Notes: generated by a model from the letters alone, not told the origin. Shown: positions 36,478-45,750, numbered from the stretch's first letter. The stretch: DNA of 64,000 nt from Kangsaoukella pontilimi (GCF_009830125.1 NZ_WUPT01000001.1:930001-994000), one strand, 5' to 3'. Numbers and translations: made by a program.

Positions 36478-37587
36478 TCAGCCCGGCGTCATCCGGTAGA
36501 GCGCCCCCTCGCCCACGGACAGGAACCAGATCGCGCCGTCCGGCCCCTCGCGCACGTCACGAACGCGGAGCGTCTCGTCACCCTCGATCTGCTCGACCTC
36601 CTGCAAGGGGTCGCCCTCCAGCCGGGCGATATAATCGAACTTGAGAGAGCCCACGAAGATATCGCCCCGCCACTCGGGCCAGAGCGCGCCGGAATAGACC
36701 ATCATGCCCGAGGGCGCCATGGACGGGTCCCAGTAGAAGGCGGGCTGCTCCATTCCGTCCCGCGTCGTCCCCTCGCCGATCCTTCCGCCGCCGTAATGCT
36801 GACCGTAGGCGATGATCGGCCAGCCGAAATTCGCGCCGCGCGTCACCCGGTTGATCTCGTCCCCGCCCTGCGCGCCATGCTCCACCACCAGAAGGGTGCC
36901 ATTCAGATCCAGCGCCGCGCCCTGCGGGTTCCGGTGCCCGAAGGACCAGATCGCGGGCTGCGCCATCCCGTCTTCCAGAAACGGGTTGTCCTCGGGGATC
37001 GACCCGTCGCGCGCCACGCGCACGACCGAGCCGTTTTCGTTCATCCGGTCCTGCGCCGACATCCGGTTGCCCCGGTCCCCGATGGTCATGAACAGCGTCC
37101 CATCCGGTGCCTCGACAATGCGAGACCCGAAATGCCGCCCGCCGGACGAGCCGGGACGCAGTTCGAAGATCGTTTCCACATCGCTCAGCCGCGCCCCGTC
37201 CTCGCTCAGCCGGGCGCGCATCAGCGCGGTGCCCGCGCCCCGCGCCTGCGGCTTGGCGTAACTCATGAAGATCTCCCGCGTCTCCGCGAAGTCGCTCGGC
37301 ACCAGAAGGTCCAGCAGGCCGCCCTGCCCCACGTCCGCGATCTCGGGCAGGCCCGCGACCTCGCGCGTCTCGCCGTTCTCATGGAGAAGCAGACGACCTT
37401 CACGCTCGGTCACCAGAATGCCGCCGCCCGGCAGAAACCCCACGGCCCAGGGCGCGTCCAGACCGGTCAGAACCGGCGTCACGCTCACCTGCCCTGCCGA
37501 GGTCGCGGTCAGCGGTGCGGCAAGGCCGGGCGCGGCGCCCCCAAGGGAGACGGCGATGAGCAGAGCGGCGGTTACGGTGCGAAACAT
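36478..37587 (-). CDS. PQQ-dependent sugar dehydrogenase-like protein, secreted
   Basis: 369 residues of the soluble aldose-sugar-dehydrogenase (YliI/GdhB) beta-propeller family. A signal peptide (TVTAALLIAVSLGGAAPGLAA) directs it to the periplasm. LDAPWAVGFLPGGGILVTER, SFGHRNPQGAALDLNG, EHGAQGGDEINRVTRGANFGWP and YYSGALWPEW-type segments (MVYSGALWPEWRGDIFVGSL) carry the usual PQQ and Ca-binding region. Oxidises aldose sugars if PQQ is supplied. Monocistronic, convergent with the regulator gene 4 bases away. Confidence 0.88.
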   Translation of the reverse strand: MFRTVTAALLIAVSLGGAAPGLAAPLTATSAGQVSVTPVLTGLDAPWAVGFLPGGGILVTEREGRLLLHENGETREVAGLPEIADVGQGGLLDLLVPSDFAETREIFMSYAKPQARGAGTALMRARLSEDGARLSDVETIFELRPGSSGGRHFGSRIVEAPDGTLFMTIGDRGNRMSAQDRMNENGSVVRVARDGSIPEDNPFLEDGMAQPAIWSFGHRNPQGAALDLNGTLLVVEHGAQGGDEINRVTRGANFGWPIIAYGQHYGGGRIGEGTTRDGMEQPAFYWDPSMAPSGMMVYSGALWPEWRGDIFVGSLKFDYIARLEGDPLQEVEQIEGDETLRVRDVREGPDGAIWFLSVGEGALYRMTPG

Positions 37588-37772
37588 TTCGGCATGTCCT
37601 CCTGCGGCGTTCCACCAGAGCTAGGCGAAGCCCGCGCCCCTTCCAGCCCGCTCACCGGTGTTTGATCGCCCGCCTGACGCCGGGACAGCCTGAAAAAGCG
37701 GCACTTTTCTTTCCCGAACGGCCCCATTACTCTGGCCGCCGGATCACAGAAATCCAGTCATGGGAGAGACCA

Positions 37773-38969
37773 ATGAAGAAATTCCTTCTGGCCACGGCCG
37801 CAACGGCCCTGACCACGGGCGCCGCGCTTGCCGGCAGCCATTCCGAGCCGGTCAAGATCGGCGTCATCCTCGGCTTTAGCGGACCGCTTGAATCGCTCGC
37901 AGGCCCGATCGGCGACGCCGCCGACGTGGCCGTGGCCGAAATCAACGCAGCCGGCGGCATTCTCGAAGGCCGCTCGGTCGAAGTCGTCCGCGGCGACGGC
38001 ACCTGCGCCGACGCGGCAGCGGGTACGGCGGCTGCCGAACGTCTCGTGACCTCCGACGGCATCGTCGGCATGGTCGGCGCGATGTGCTCGGGCACCACGG
38101 GCGCGATCCTGCAGGCCGTGTCGATCCCGAACGGCATCGTGCAGATCTCGCCGTCGGCGACCTCGCCGGGCCTGTCCACCGTCGAAGACAACGGCCTCTT
38201 CTTCCGCCTCGCCCCGTCTGACGCCCGCCAGGGCCAACTGATGGCCGAGATCATCAGCGGCAAGGGCATCTCGTCGGTCGCTCTGACCTACACCAACAAC
38301 GACTACGGCAAGGGTCTTGCCGACAGCTTCCAGGCGGCCTTCGAAGAAGCCGGCGGCTCGGTCACGATCAACGCCGCCCATGACGAGGGCAAGGGCGACT
38401 ACTCGGCCGAAGTCGGCGCGCTGGCCTCGGCCGGTGGCGAGGTTCTGGTCGTCGCGGGCTACTCCGATGGCGGCGGCGCCGGCATCATCCAGGCTGCGCT
38501 CGACTCGGGCGCCTTTGACACCTTCGTCCTGCCGGACGGCATGGTCTCGACGGCCCTCACCGACCGCTTTGGCTCGGATATCGACGGCTCCTTCGGTCAG
38601 CTTCCCGCAGCGGCAGGCGACGGCGCGTCTTCGCTCGAGGCGCTCCTGAACGACGCCGGCGTCGATGGCGCCTCGGTCTATGCCCGCGAAGGCTATGACA
38701 GCGCTGCCGTGCTCCTCCTTGCCATGCAGGCGGCCGGCTCCACCGACGGCGCTGCCGTCGCGGCGGCCGTTCTGGACGTCGCCAACGCACCGGGCGAGCC
38801 GATCGGACCCGGCGAACTGGCCAAGGCGCTCGAGATCCTCGCTGCAGGCGGCGACATCGACTATGTCGGCGGCTCGGACGTCGAGCTGATCGGACCGGGT
38901 GAATCGGGTGGCTCCTACCGCGAGATCGAGATCTCGGGCGGTGAAATCACCACCGTCACCTTCCACTAA
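37773..38969 (+). CDS. Branched-chain amino-acid-type ABC transporter substrate-binding protein
   Basis: 398-residue periplasmic binding protein of the LivK/Peripla_BP_6 type. Signal peptide KKFLLATAATALTTGAALAG, then VKIGVILGFSGPLESLAGPI and the GMVGAMCSGTTGAI region of the ligand pocket. First gene of an operon with livG, livF, livH and livM. The ATG at 37773 follows GGGAGAG and starts the signal peptide; longer in-frame starts are not plausible. The natural ligand may be an amino acid, amide or other compound. Confidence 0.93.
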   Translation: MKKFLLATAATALTTGAALAGSHSEPVKIGVILGFSGPLESLAGPIGDAADVAVAEINAAGGILEGRSVEVVRGDGTCADAAAGTAAAERLVTSDGIVGMVGAMCSGTTGAILQAVSIPNGIVQISPSATSPGLSTVEDNGLFFRLAPSDARQGQLMAEIISGKGISSVALTYTNNDYGKGLADSFQAAFEEAGGSVTINAAHDEGKGDYSAEVGALASAGGEVLVVAGYSDGGGAGIIQAALDSGAFDTFVLPDGMVSTALTDRFGSDIDGSFGQLPAAAGDGASSLEALLNDAGVDGASVYAREGYDSAAVLLLAMQAAGSTDGAAVAAAVLDVANAPGEPIGPGELAKALEILAAGGDIDYVGGSDVELIGPGESGGSYREIEISGGEITTVTFH

Positions 38970-38979
38970 ATAAACACGC

Positions 38980-39005
38980 GGGCGGTCCGGCTCTCCGGGC
39001 CGCCC
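38980..39005 (+). promoter_or_regulatory. Stem-loop between the binding-protein gene and livG
   Basis: GGGCGGTCCGG and CCGGGCCGCCC form an 11-bp stem with one G-T pair and loop CTCT, beginning 11 bases after the binding-protein stop and ending in CTTCC without a U-tract. Likely an mRNA stabiliser or partial terminator giving excess binding protein, as also seen between pstS and pstC. Confidence 0.55.
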
Positions 39006-39029
39006 CTTCCCCAGACGAGGCACAAACGC

Positions 39030-39818
39030 ATGATCGTCGTCGAGAACCTTCACAAGCATTTCGGCGGGTTTCACGCGGTCGACGGCGCCTCGCTCGAGAT
39101 CAAGGCCGGCACCATCACCGGGCTGATCGGCCCCAACGGCGCAGGCAAGACCACGCTTTTCAACGTCATCGCCGGACGCCTGCCGCCCACCTCGGGCCGG
39201 GTGCTGATGAACGGCGAGGACATCACCGGCCTGCCCCCGCATGAACTGTTCCACAAGGGGCTCCTCCGCACCTTCCAGATCGCGCATGAATTCTCGTCGA
39301 TGACGGTCCGCGAGAACCTGATGATGGTCCCTGCCGACCAGACAGGCGAATCCATCTGGTCGAGCTGGTTCCACCGGGGCGCGATCCGCGAACAGGAGAA
39401 AGCCCTCCTCGACAAGGCGGACGAGGTGCTCGACTTCCTGACCATCGACCATTTGCGCGACGAGAAAGCCGGGAACCTCTCCGGCGGCCAGAAGAAACTG
39501 CTCGAACTTGGCCGCACCATGATGGTCGACGCGCGCATCGTCTTTCTGGACGAGGTCGGCGCGGGCGTGAACCGCACGCTCCTCAACACCATCGGCGACG
39601 CCATCGTGCGGCTGAACAAGGAACGCGGCTACACGTTCTGCATGATCGAGCACGACATGGATTTCATCAAACGGCTCTGCGACCCCGTTATCGTCATGGC
39701 CGAGGGAAAAGTCTTGGCCGAAGGCTCGGCTGATGCCATCATGGCAAATGAGCAGGTGATCGAGGCCTATCTGGGCACCGGTCTGAAAAACAAGGTACAG
39801 GCAGAGGCAGGCGCGTGA
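39030..39818 (+). CDS. livG: ABC transporter ATP-binding protein (LivG type)
   Basis: 262-residue ATPase. Walker A GPNGAGKTTLFNV, signature LSGGQKKLLELGRTMM, Walker B IVFLDEVGAGVN and switch His in MIEHDMDFI. The long LivG-type insert after Walker A is present. Walker B reads DEVGAGVNR where most LivG have DEPxAGxN. Overlaps livF by 4 bases. Confidence 0.93.
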   Translation: MIVVENLHKHFGGFHAVDGASLEIKAGTITGLIGPNGAGKTTLFNVIAGRLPPTSGRVLMNGEDITGLPPHELFHKGLLRTFQIAHEFSSMTVRENLMMVPADQTGESIWSSWFHRGAIREQEKALLDKADEVLDFLTIDHLRDEKAGNLSGGQKKLLELGRTMMVDARIVFLDEVGAGVNRTLLNTIGDAIVRLNKERGYTFCMIEHDMDFIKRLCDPVIVMAEGKVLAEGSADAIMANEQVIEAYLGTGLKNKVQAEAGA

Positions 39819-40573
39819 GCACGCTGACCGACCCCGGCGACATGGCGGTGAAAGACCGCGAAGCGGATGCGTTCCTGATCGGGGACAGCATGACCGGGGG
39901 CTACGGCTCGGGCGCGGATATCCTGCACGGCTGCACCATCGCGGTGTCGAAGGGCGAGATCGCCGTCATCGTCGGCCCCAACGGCGCGGGCAAGTCGACC
40001 GCCATGAAGGCCGTTTTCGGAATGCTGAACCTGCGCGAAGGGTCGGTCCGGCTGAACGGCGAGGACATCACCTCGCTCAGCCCGCAGGACCGCGTCGCCA
40101 AAGGCATGGCCTTCGTGCCGCAGACATCGAACATCTTCACGTCGATGACCGTGGAAGAGAACCTTGAAATGGGCGCCTTCCTCCGGCGCGACGACATCCG
40201 GGGCACGATCGAGCAGGTCTACGACCTGTTTCCGATCCTCAGGGACAAACGCCGGCAGGCAGCAGGAGAGCTGTCGGGCGGGCAACGCCAGCAGGTGGCG
40301 GTAGGCCGGGCGCTGATGACTCAGCCCACGGTGCTGATGCTGGACGAACCGACGGCGGGGGTCAGCCCCATCGTCATGGACGAGCTTTTCGACCGGATCA
40401 TCGAGGTCGCCCGCACGGGCATCTCGATCCTGATGGTCGAACAGAATGCGCGACAAGCGCTCGAGATCGCGGACAAAGGGTACGTGCTGGTGCAGGGTGG
40501 GAATGCCTACACCGACACAGGGAAAGCCCTGCTCGCCGATCCCGAGGTGCGGCGCACCTTCCTCGGAGGGTAA
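39815..40573 (+). CDS. livF: ABC transporter ATP-binding protein (LivF type)
   Basis: 252-residue ATPase. Walker A GPNGAGKSTAMKAVFG, signature LSGGQRQQVAVGRALM, Walker B VLMLDEPTAGVSP, and VEQNARQALEIADKGYVL are typical of LivF. The start is a GTG in the overlap with livG; an ATG at 39842 is the alternative. Works with livG, livH and livM. Confidence 0.93.
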   Translation: MSTLTDPGDMAVKDREADAFLIGDSMTGGYGSGADILHGCTIAVSKGEIAVIVGPNGAGKSTAMKAVFGMLNLREGSVRLNGEDITSLSPQDRVAKGMAFVPQTSNIFTSMTVEENLEMGAFLRRDDIRGTIEQVYDLFPILRDKRRQAAGELSGGQRQQVAVGRALMTQPTVLMLDEPTAGVSPIVMDELFDRIIEVARTGISILMVEQNARQALEIADKGYVLVQGGNAYTDTGKALLADPEVRRTFLGG

Positions 40574-40729
40574 AGTGACCGACAGACGTCACACCCCCGC
40601 GCGAAGGAACGAGCGTCCGGGACCACCCCGGACAAAGGACCGGGCGGGATAAGGTCAGGGAAGGCCCCGTCCGACAGGGAACCGAGCGCGGATTGGCTGT
40701 CCGCGCCGACAGGGACGGGAGCCGTGACA

Positions 40730-41137
40730 ATGCTGACAGCGTTGCTTCTTGCACTTTCATTCAACGGTTACGACGGCGGTACGCCGATCACATGCGATTT
40801 CCCCGCCGAGGATGCGGCAGGCAAATCCATCCGCGTGGTGCTGGAGCCACGCCCCTCCCTCAAGGATCAGCCGGGCCTCTACCGGGTGTTCATGGATTTC
40901 GACGGTCTGGTCTCGGTCCGCGCCGCGGCGCAGCCGATCAGCGCGACGGAAGAGCGCGACATTCTGATCCGGGGCATCACACGGCGGAACGCCATGTATT
41001 CCATCGGCCTCCGGGATGACGGCGTCGCCGCCTTCAACATCCAGCCCGCCGAAGGCGACAACGGCAAAAAGTCCACCCGTCTCGGAGAATGCCACGGCCA
41101 CAAGGCCCATATCGACCGCTGGTTGTCGATGTGGTAG
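40730..41137 (+). CDS. Hypothetical protein inside the liv operon
   Basis: 135 residues. N-terminus LTALLLALSFNGYDGGTP may be a weak signal peptide; the rest (AAGKSIRVVLEPRPSLKDQPGLYRVF and later DDGVAAFNIQPAEGDNGKKS) looks like a small beta-rich domain. Unrecognised. GGGACGGGA precedes the ATG at 40730; a GTG two codons earlier is possible but too close to the purine run. It separates livF from livH, and the 156-base gap before it contains no gene. Confidence 0.65.
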   Translation: MLTALLLALSFNGYDGGTPITCDFPAEDAAGKSIRVVLEPRPSLKDQPGLYRVFMDFDGLVSVRAAAQPISATEERDILIRGITRRNAMYSIGLRDDGVAAFNIQPAEGDNGKKSTRLGECHGHKAHIDRWLSMW

Positions 41138-41166
41138 CGCCATCCGAACCAGATTCGGGGCTGTAA

Positions 41167-42177
41167 ATGGACCTTCTCAACGCCGTTGTGGCGCTTTTGA
41201 ACTTCGTCATCGTGCCCGCCGTGGCCTATGGCAGCCAGCTTGCGCTCGGCGCGCTCGGCGTCACGCTGATCTATGGCATCCTCAGGTTCTCCAACTTCGC
41301 CCATGGCGACACGATGGCCTTTGGCGCCATGGCGACAATCCTCGCCACATGGGGGCTTCAGGCGGGCGGCGTCAGCCTCGGGCCGCTGCCCACCGCGCTT
41401 CTGGCGCTCCCCGTGGGTATTGCGGCCACGGCGCTTCTGGTGCTGGCCACCGACAAGCTGGTCTATAAATTCTACCGCGCGCAAAAGGCGAAACCGGTGA
41501 TCCTCGTCATCGTCTCGATGGGGGTCATGTTCGTGATGAACGGCCTCGTCCGCTTCATCATCGGCGTCGACGACCAGCAATTCGCCGACGGCGCCCGCTT
41601 CGTGATCTCGGCCCGCGATTTCCGCGAGATGACGGGCCTCGACGAAGGGCTCGCCATCCGCACTGCCACCGTCATCACCGTGGTGGTGGCGGGCATCTGC
41701 GTCGCGGCGCTCTTCTGGTTCCTGAACCACACGCGCACCGGCAAATCCATGCGCGCCTTCTCCGATAACGAGGACCTCGCGCTTCTCTCCGGCATCAACC
41801 CCGAGCGCGTCGTGGCGATCACCTGGATCATCGTGGCGGCACTCGCCACCATCGCGGGCGTGCTCTACGGGCTCGACAAGGGCTTCAAACCCTTCACCTA
41901 TTTCCAGCTTCTCCTGCCGATCTTCGCCGCCGCCATCGTGGGCGGTCTCGGCAGCCCCTTGGGCGCCATCGCGGGCGGCTTCCTGATCGCCTTCTCCGAG
42001 GTCACGATCACCTACGCCTTCAAGAAGGTCGCCACCTACGTCCTTCCCGAGGCGCTCGAGCCGCAAGGCCTCGTCCAGCTTCTCTCGACCGACTACAAAT
42101 TCGCGGTCAGCTTCGCGATCCTCGTGGTCGTCCTTCTGTTCCGCCCCACCGGCCTATTCCAGGGGAAAGCGGTATGA
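41167..42177 (+). CDS. livH: Branched-chain-type ABC permease (LivH type)
   Basis: 336-residue inner-membrane permease with about eight spans. FVIVPAVAYGSQLALGALGVTLIYGILRFSNFAHGD is the conserved N-terminal region (TLIYGILRFSNFAHGD), and AAAIVGGLGSPLGAIAGGFLIA is the cytoplasmic coupling loop. Together with LivM it forms the membrane channel. Overlaps livM by 4 bases. Confidence 0.92.
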   Translation: MDLLNAVVALLNFVIVPAVAYGSQLALGALGVTLIYGILRFSNFAHGDTMAFGAMATILATWGLQAGGVSLGPLPTALLALPVGIAATALLVLATDKLVYKFYRAQKAKPVILVIVSMGVMFVMNGLVRFIIGVDDQQFADGARFVISARDFREMTGLDEGLAIRTATVITVVVAGICVAALFWFLNHTRTGKSMRAFSDNEDLALLSGINPERVVAITWIIVAALATIAGVLYGLDKGFKPFTYFQLLLPIFAAAIVGGLGSPLGAIAGGFLIAFSEVTITYAFKKVATYVLPEALEPQGLVQLLSTDYKFAVSFAILVVVLLFRPTGLFQGKAV

Positions 42178-43478
42178 CCCTTACCACCCGCGATATCCTG
42201 CTTTTCTGCGCCGTCTTCGGCCTGATCGCCGCCACCGGCTTCTTTCAAAGCTGGAACGTGGCGCTCGGCATTTTCAACATGGGGCTGATCTCGGCCATCA
42301 TGGCGCTCGGCGTGAACATGCAATGGGGCTATGCGGGCCTCTTCAACGTGGGCGTCATGGGCTTCGTGGCGCTTGGCGGTCTTGGCGCCGTCCTCGTCTC
42401 GATGCCCCCGGTCCCGGATGCCTGGGCCGCGGGCGGTCTCCGCCTCATCGTCGCACTCCTGGCAGGTGCCGCCACCATCGTCGCCGCCATCCAGACCTGG
42501 AAGCGCATGGGGAAAGGCCTCGCCCGCACCGCCGCCATGATCGCCATCCTCGTCATCGGCCTCGTGATCTTCCGCAGCCTCTTCGACGGCGCCGTGGAGG
42601 CGATCGAGCGTGTCGATCCCGCCGTCTCCGGTTATCTCGGAGGTCTCGGCCTGCCCATCGTCCTGTCCTGGCCCGTGGGCGGCGCACTCGCTGCAGGCGC
42701 CGCCTGGATGATCGGCAAGACCGCACTCGGCCTCCGCTCGGACTACCTCGCCATCGCCACGCTCGGCATCGCGGAAATCGTCATCGCCGTCCTCAAGAAC
42801 GAGGACTGGCTCGCCCGAGGCGTCAAAAACGTCATCGGCCTCCCGCGCCCTGTCCCCTACGAGATCGACCTCCAGCGCGACCCGGACTTCGTCGAACGCG
42901 CCGCGTCCTGGGGCGCCGACGTCGCCACCGCATCCGCCATCACGGTCAAGCTCGCCTATGCCGGGCTCTTCCTGACCGTCCTCGTCCTGATCCTCGTCGC
43001 CGCGCAACTGGCCCTCAACTCGCCCTGGGGCCGCATGATGCGCGCCATCCGCGACAATGAGGTCGCCGCCGAGGCCATGGGCAAGGACGTCACGAAACGC
43101 CACCTGCAGGTCTTCATCCTCGGCTCGGCGGTCTGCGGTCTTGCGGGCGCGATGATGACCACGCTCGACGGCCAGCTCGTACCATCGGCCTACCAGCCGC
43201 TCCGCTTCACCTTCCTTGTCTGGGTCATGGTGATCGTCGGCGGCTCGGGCAACAATTTTGGCGCGATCCTCGGCGGCTTCCTGATCTGGTACCTCTGGGT
43301 CATGGTCGAGCCTCTGGGCCAGACGCTCATCGGCCTTGTCACGGCGGGCATGGCGGACGGGTCCTGGCTCAAGGACCACCTGATCGACAGCACCGCCTAT
43401 ATGCGGCTCCTGACCATGGGCGTCGTTCTTCTGGTCGTGCTCCGCTTCAGCCCGCGCGGCCTCATCCCCGAGAGATGA
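42174..43478 (+). CDS. livM: Branched-chain-type ABC permease (LivM type)
   Basis: 434-residue permease with about ten spans. LGVNMQWGYAGLFNVGVMGFVAL is the LivM hallmark near the N-terminus, and GRMMRAIRDNEVAAEAMGKD carries the EAA-like coupling loop. LivM proteins average near 350-425, so length is normal. Overlaps livH and the following nucleotidyltransferase gene by 4 bases each. Confidence 0.92.
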   Translation: MTLTTRDILLFCAVFGLIAATGFFQSWNVALGIFNMGLISAIMALGVNMQWGYAGLFNVGVMGFVALGGLGAVLVSMPPVPDAWAAGGLRLIVALLAGAATIVAAIQTWKRMGKGLARTAAMIAILVIGLVIFRSLFDGAVEAIERVDPAVSGYLGGLGLPIVLSWPVGGALAAGAAWMIGKTALGLRSDYLAIATLGIAEIVIAVLKNEDWLARGVKNVIGLPRPVPYEIDLQRDPDFVERAASWGADVATASAITVKLAYAGLFLTVLVLILVAAQLALNSPWGRMMRAIRDNEVAAEAMGKDVTKRHLQVFILGSAVCGLAGAMMTTLDGQLVPSAYQPLRFTFLVWVMVIVGGSGNNFGAILGGFLIWYLWVMVEPLGQTLIGLVTAGMADGSWLKDHLIDSTAYMRLLTMGVVLLVVLRFSPRGLIPER

Positions 43479-44056
43479 GCGTCCCCTTCCTGATCATCCC
43501 CGCCGCCGGAGCCGCGTCCCGGATGCGGGGCGGCGACAAGCTCCTCGAGAAGATCGACGGCATGCCCCTTCTCCGCCGTCAGGCGCAGGCGGCGCTCGGC
43601 GCCGGGACCGCCCCCATGGTGCTCCTCCGCGAGGAGGACACGGCGCGTCGCGAGGCGCTCATGGGCCTCCGCGTGGTGATCGAGACGGTGTCCGATGCCT
43701 GGAAAGGCATGTCCGCCACCCTCCGCCACGGCGCGGTCCGTGCCGCCGGCCGTCCCCTCGCCCTGCTCCTCCCCGACGTGCCGGGCGTCACCTCGGCCGA
43801 GATCCGCGCCGTGCTCGACGCTTTCGACGGCACCCATGTCACCCGCGCCACCGACCCCGAAGGGCGCCCCGGCACGCCCATCGTCTTTCCACCGCGCCTC
43901 CTCGATGGCTTCGCATTTCTCAAGGGTGACGATGGCGGACGCAGCCTGCTGATCGGGGAAGAGATCACCCTCGTCCCCTTCGAAGACGACCGCGCGACCC
44001 GCGATCTCGACACGCCCGAGGACTGGCGCCGCTGGCGGGCCGAGACGGGACGCTGA
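43475..44056 (+). CDS. MobA-like nucleotidyltransferase
   Basis: 193 residues. The nucleotide-binding start IIPAAGAASRMRGGDKLLEKI and TPIVFPPRLL region belong to the NTP_transf_3 (MobA/MocA/CoxC) family, which adds a nucleotide to molybdopterin or similar. Its start overlaps livM by 4 bases, so it is cotranscribed with the transporter. The mod operon (molybdate uptake) is the next gene block, although on the other strand, which hints at a link with molybdenum; substrate not proven. Confidence 0.85.
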   Translation: MSVPFLIIPAAGAASRMRGGDKLLEKIDGMPLLRRQAQAALGAGTAPMVLLREEDTARREALMGLRVVIETVSDAWKGMSATLRHGAVRAAGRPLALLLPDVPGVTSAEIRAVLDAFDGTHVTRATDPEGRPGTPIVFPPRLLDGFAFLKGDDGGRSLLIGEEITLVPFEDDRATRDLDTPEDWRRWRAETGR

Positions 44057-44068
44057 CCCCTTCGCCTG

Positions 44069-44120
44069 TTCGGAAATATCCCGGGGGAGGCTCCGTCAGG
44101 AGCCGGGGGCAGAGCCCCCG
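44069..44120. repeat. Dispersed intergenic repeat, copy 2
   Basis: Same head as the copy at 17930: TTCGGAAATAT then CCCGGGGGAG (44069-44089), followed by GGCTCC-GTCA-GGAGCC (44089-44104) and the hairpin GGGGGC-AGA-GCCCCC (44105-44119). Just after the nucleotidyltransferase gene. Confidence 0.65.
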
Positions 44121-44715
44121 GACACACAGCATCGAATGCGCGCGACAGCGCGCGCCGCTGGATCACCGATGGTCCTGAAATGAGACGGGGACCGGCTCGC
44201 GGCTCCCGTGAGGCCCTCCACCCAGGGCACTGGAAACACGGGGCGCACGCACCGATCCCCGCCGCCAAACGGCAGCACTCGATACACCTACCTCCGTGGT
44301 CTCCCACGAAGGCGTCGCGGTCCCCCCAAGACCGCTGCACCACCCCCCAGCGAGGCAACGCCAAGGTACCGCCACGCTCCCTCTCCCCAAAGAGAAAACG
44401 GCAGAATCGTGTCGACCCGGCATGGCACCGAAGGGGCAATTTGGCAGGGTGCGCCACAATCTGCCCAGAACACCCCCGATTGTTTGTTTCTCTTTATCGA
44501 ACAATCTCATACGCGAGAAAACTCAACCCGCCGAAATCACGCCGGAATTGCGATCTCCCGGCCTTCCCCCGGTCCCGCGCAGCGATCATTGTGCGCCTCC
44601 CGGCAACAGTCACGAAAACGCGTTCACGAGAATGCGGCAGAAAAATGACACAAGCTAAGGGTGAGCGGCCGTTCGCGCGGACGAACCAATCGGGGCGCCT
44701 CGGCGGGATTGACCC
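44121..44715. other. Gene-free region with hairpin cluster, possible structured RNA
   Basis: About 600 bases without a convincing gene, between convergent operons. On the minus strand several stable hairpins lie close together: GCGGTC with GACCGC (44317-44335), a 9-bp stem CCTTCGTGG with CCACGGAGG and a GAGA loop (44291-44312), and CTGCCG with CGGCGG (about 44260-44276). Further on, ACAATC and GATTGT pair across 44456-44483 and on the plus strand are followed by a T-rich run, which could be a weak terminator. Short frames on both strands have non-typical composition. A non-coding RNA is possible but unproven; the strand is not certain. Confidence 0.35.
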
Positions 44716-45750
44716 TCAGCTGTCCGAATCGTCGCGCTCGGGGCGCGGCAGAACCCGCAGAACCGAAAGCCAGACGCGCCCGCCCTCGCCCGTCTCGGGC
44801 ACCGTAGCCACCGGCTGGCGCTGGCCGAAGACGTCCAGAACCGGCCCCGCCGGCCCGCTCTGCTCGGCGATCCGCGCCGGCAGCACCGCCAGCGCCGAGT
44901 TCGGGCCGGGATGGGCCACGCTGATCAGCAACGCGTCGCGCGGCACGCCAAGGCGCACCCGCTCGCCCATGCGCGCCCGGACCGGCACGCGAAGACGCGC
45001 GCCCGCGCCTGCGGCCGCATCCTCGCCCGACCCCGTCAGGATCTCGCAGATCGCGTCCTCGCCCTCATGGCCCACCACTCCCGCGATCAGGTGGAACGGC
45101 GCCGCGCGCCAGCCCGAAATCCGGCCCTTGTCGATCAGAAGCGTCCGGTCGGCCAGCGTCGCGATCTCGTCGGTGGCATGGGTTACATAAAGCGCCGGCA
45201 CCTGCGCCTCGCCTACCGCGCGCGCCAGATAGGGCAGTACCTCGGCCTTGCGGTCGGCATCCAGTCCCGAGAGCGGCTCGTCCAGGAACAGGACCTGCGG
45301 GTTGGCCGCCAGCGCCCGGCCAAGCGCAACGCGCCGCGCCTCGCCGCCCGACAGACCGTCGACGCCACGCGGCAGCAGAGGGGCAAGGTCCAGCGCCTCG
45401 ACGATCCCGTCGATCGCGGTCACATCCCGGCGCTTGGCGCCATAGCGCAGGTTCTGCTCGACGCTCATATGTGTGAAAAGATACGGCTCCTGAAAGACAA
45501 AGCCGATGCGCCGCGCCTCTGGCGGCGTATAGCCGCCCGGCCCGTCCCAGGACTGTCCGCGAAACCTTACCTCCGCCGTGTCGCCCGTCCGGGCGTCCAG
45601 CCCGGCCAGCGCGCGCAAAAGCGTTGTCTTGCCGCTTCCCGAGGGTCCGGACACCGCCGTCACACCCCTTAGAGGCACCTCTCCGCCCATATCGAGCGTG
45701 AAGGACGCGCTCCGCTCCAGGTGGAACCGAAAGGCGAGCGTGTCAGCCAA
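44716..45750 (-). CDS. modC: Molybdenum ABC transporter ATP-binding protein
   Basis: 344-residue ATPase with a C-terminal molybdate-binding (TOBE) domain. Walker A GPSGSGKTTLLRAL, signature LSGGEARRVALGRALA, Walker B VLFLDEPLSGLD, and VTHATDEI. The start codon is a TTG at 45750 that overlaps modB by 8 bases; no better codon is available. Order modA-modB-modC is standard. Confidence 0.93.
   Translation of the reverse strand: MADTLAFRFHLERSASFTLDMGGEVPLRGVTAVSGPSGSGKTTLLRALAGLDARTGDTAEVRFRGQSWDGPGGYTPPEARRIGFVFQEPYLFTHMSVEQNLRYGAKRRDVTAIDGIVEALDLAPLLPRGVDGLSGGEARRVALGRALAANPQVLFLDEPLSGLDADRKAEVLPYLARAVGEAQVPALYVTHATDEIATLADRTLLIDKGRISGWRAAPFHLIAGVVGHEGEDAICEILTGSGEDAAAGAGARLRVPVRARMGERVRLGVPRDALLISVAHPGPNSALAVLPARIAEQSGPAGPVLDVFGQRQPVATVPETGEGGRVWLSVLRVLPRPERDDSDS

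Noticed and set aside
37758-39653. A 631-codon minus-strand frame over the liv binding protein and livG
   Set aside because: Antisense shadow of conserved genes with no family match by eye.
44291-44335. Possible CRISPR-like or tandem repeat from the hairpin cluster
   Set aside because: The hairpins differ in sequence and spacing; there is no repeat-spacer order anywhere in the window.
44250-44500. Match to tmRNA, SRP RNA or RNase P RNA
   Set aside because: None of the conserved motifs of these RNAs could be found in either strand, so no known family name is given.
44163-44510. A 115-codon frame on the minus strand at 44 kb
   Set aside because: Composition is Gly/Trp/Arg-rich without domain features, and the same DNA forms strong hairpins, so non-coding use is more likely.
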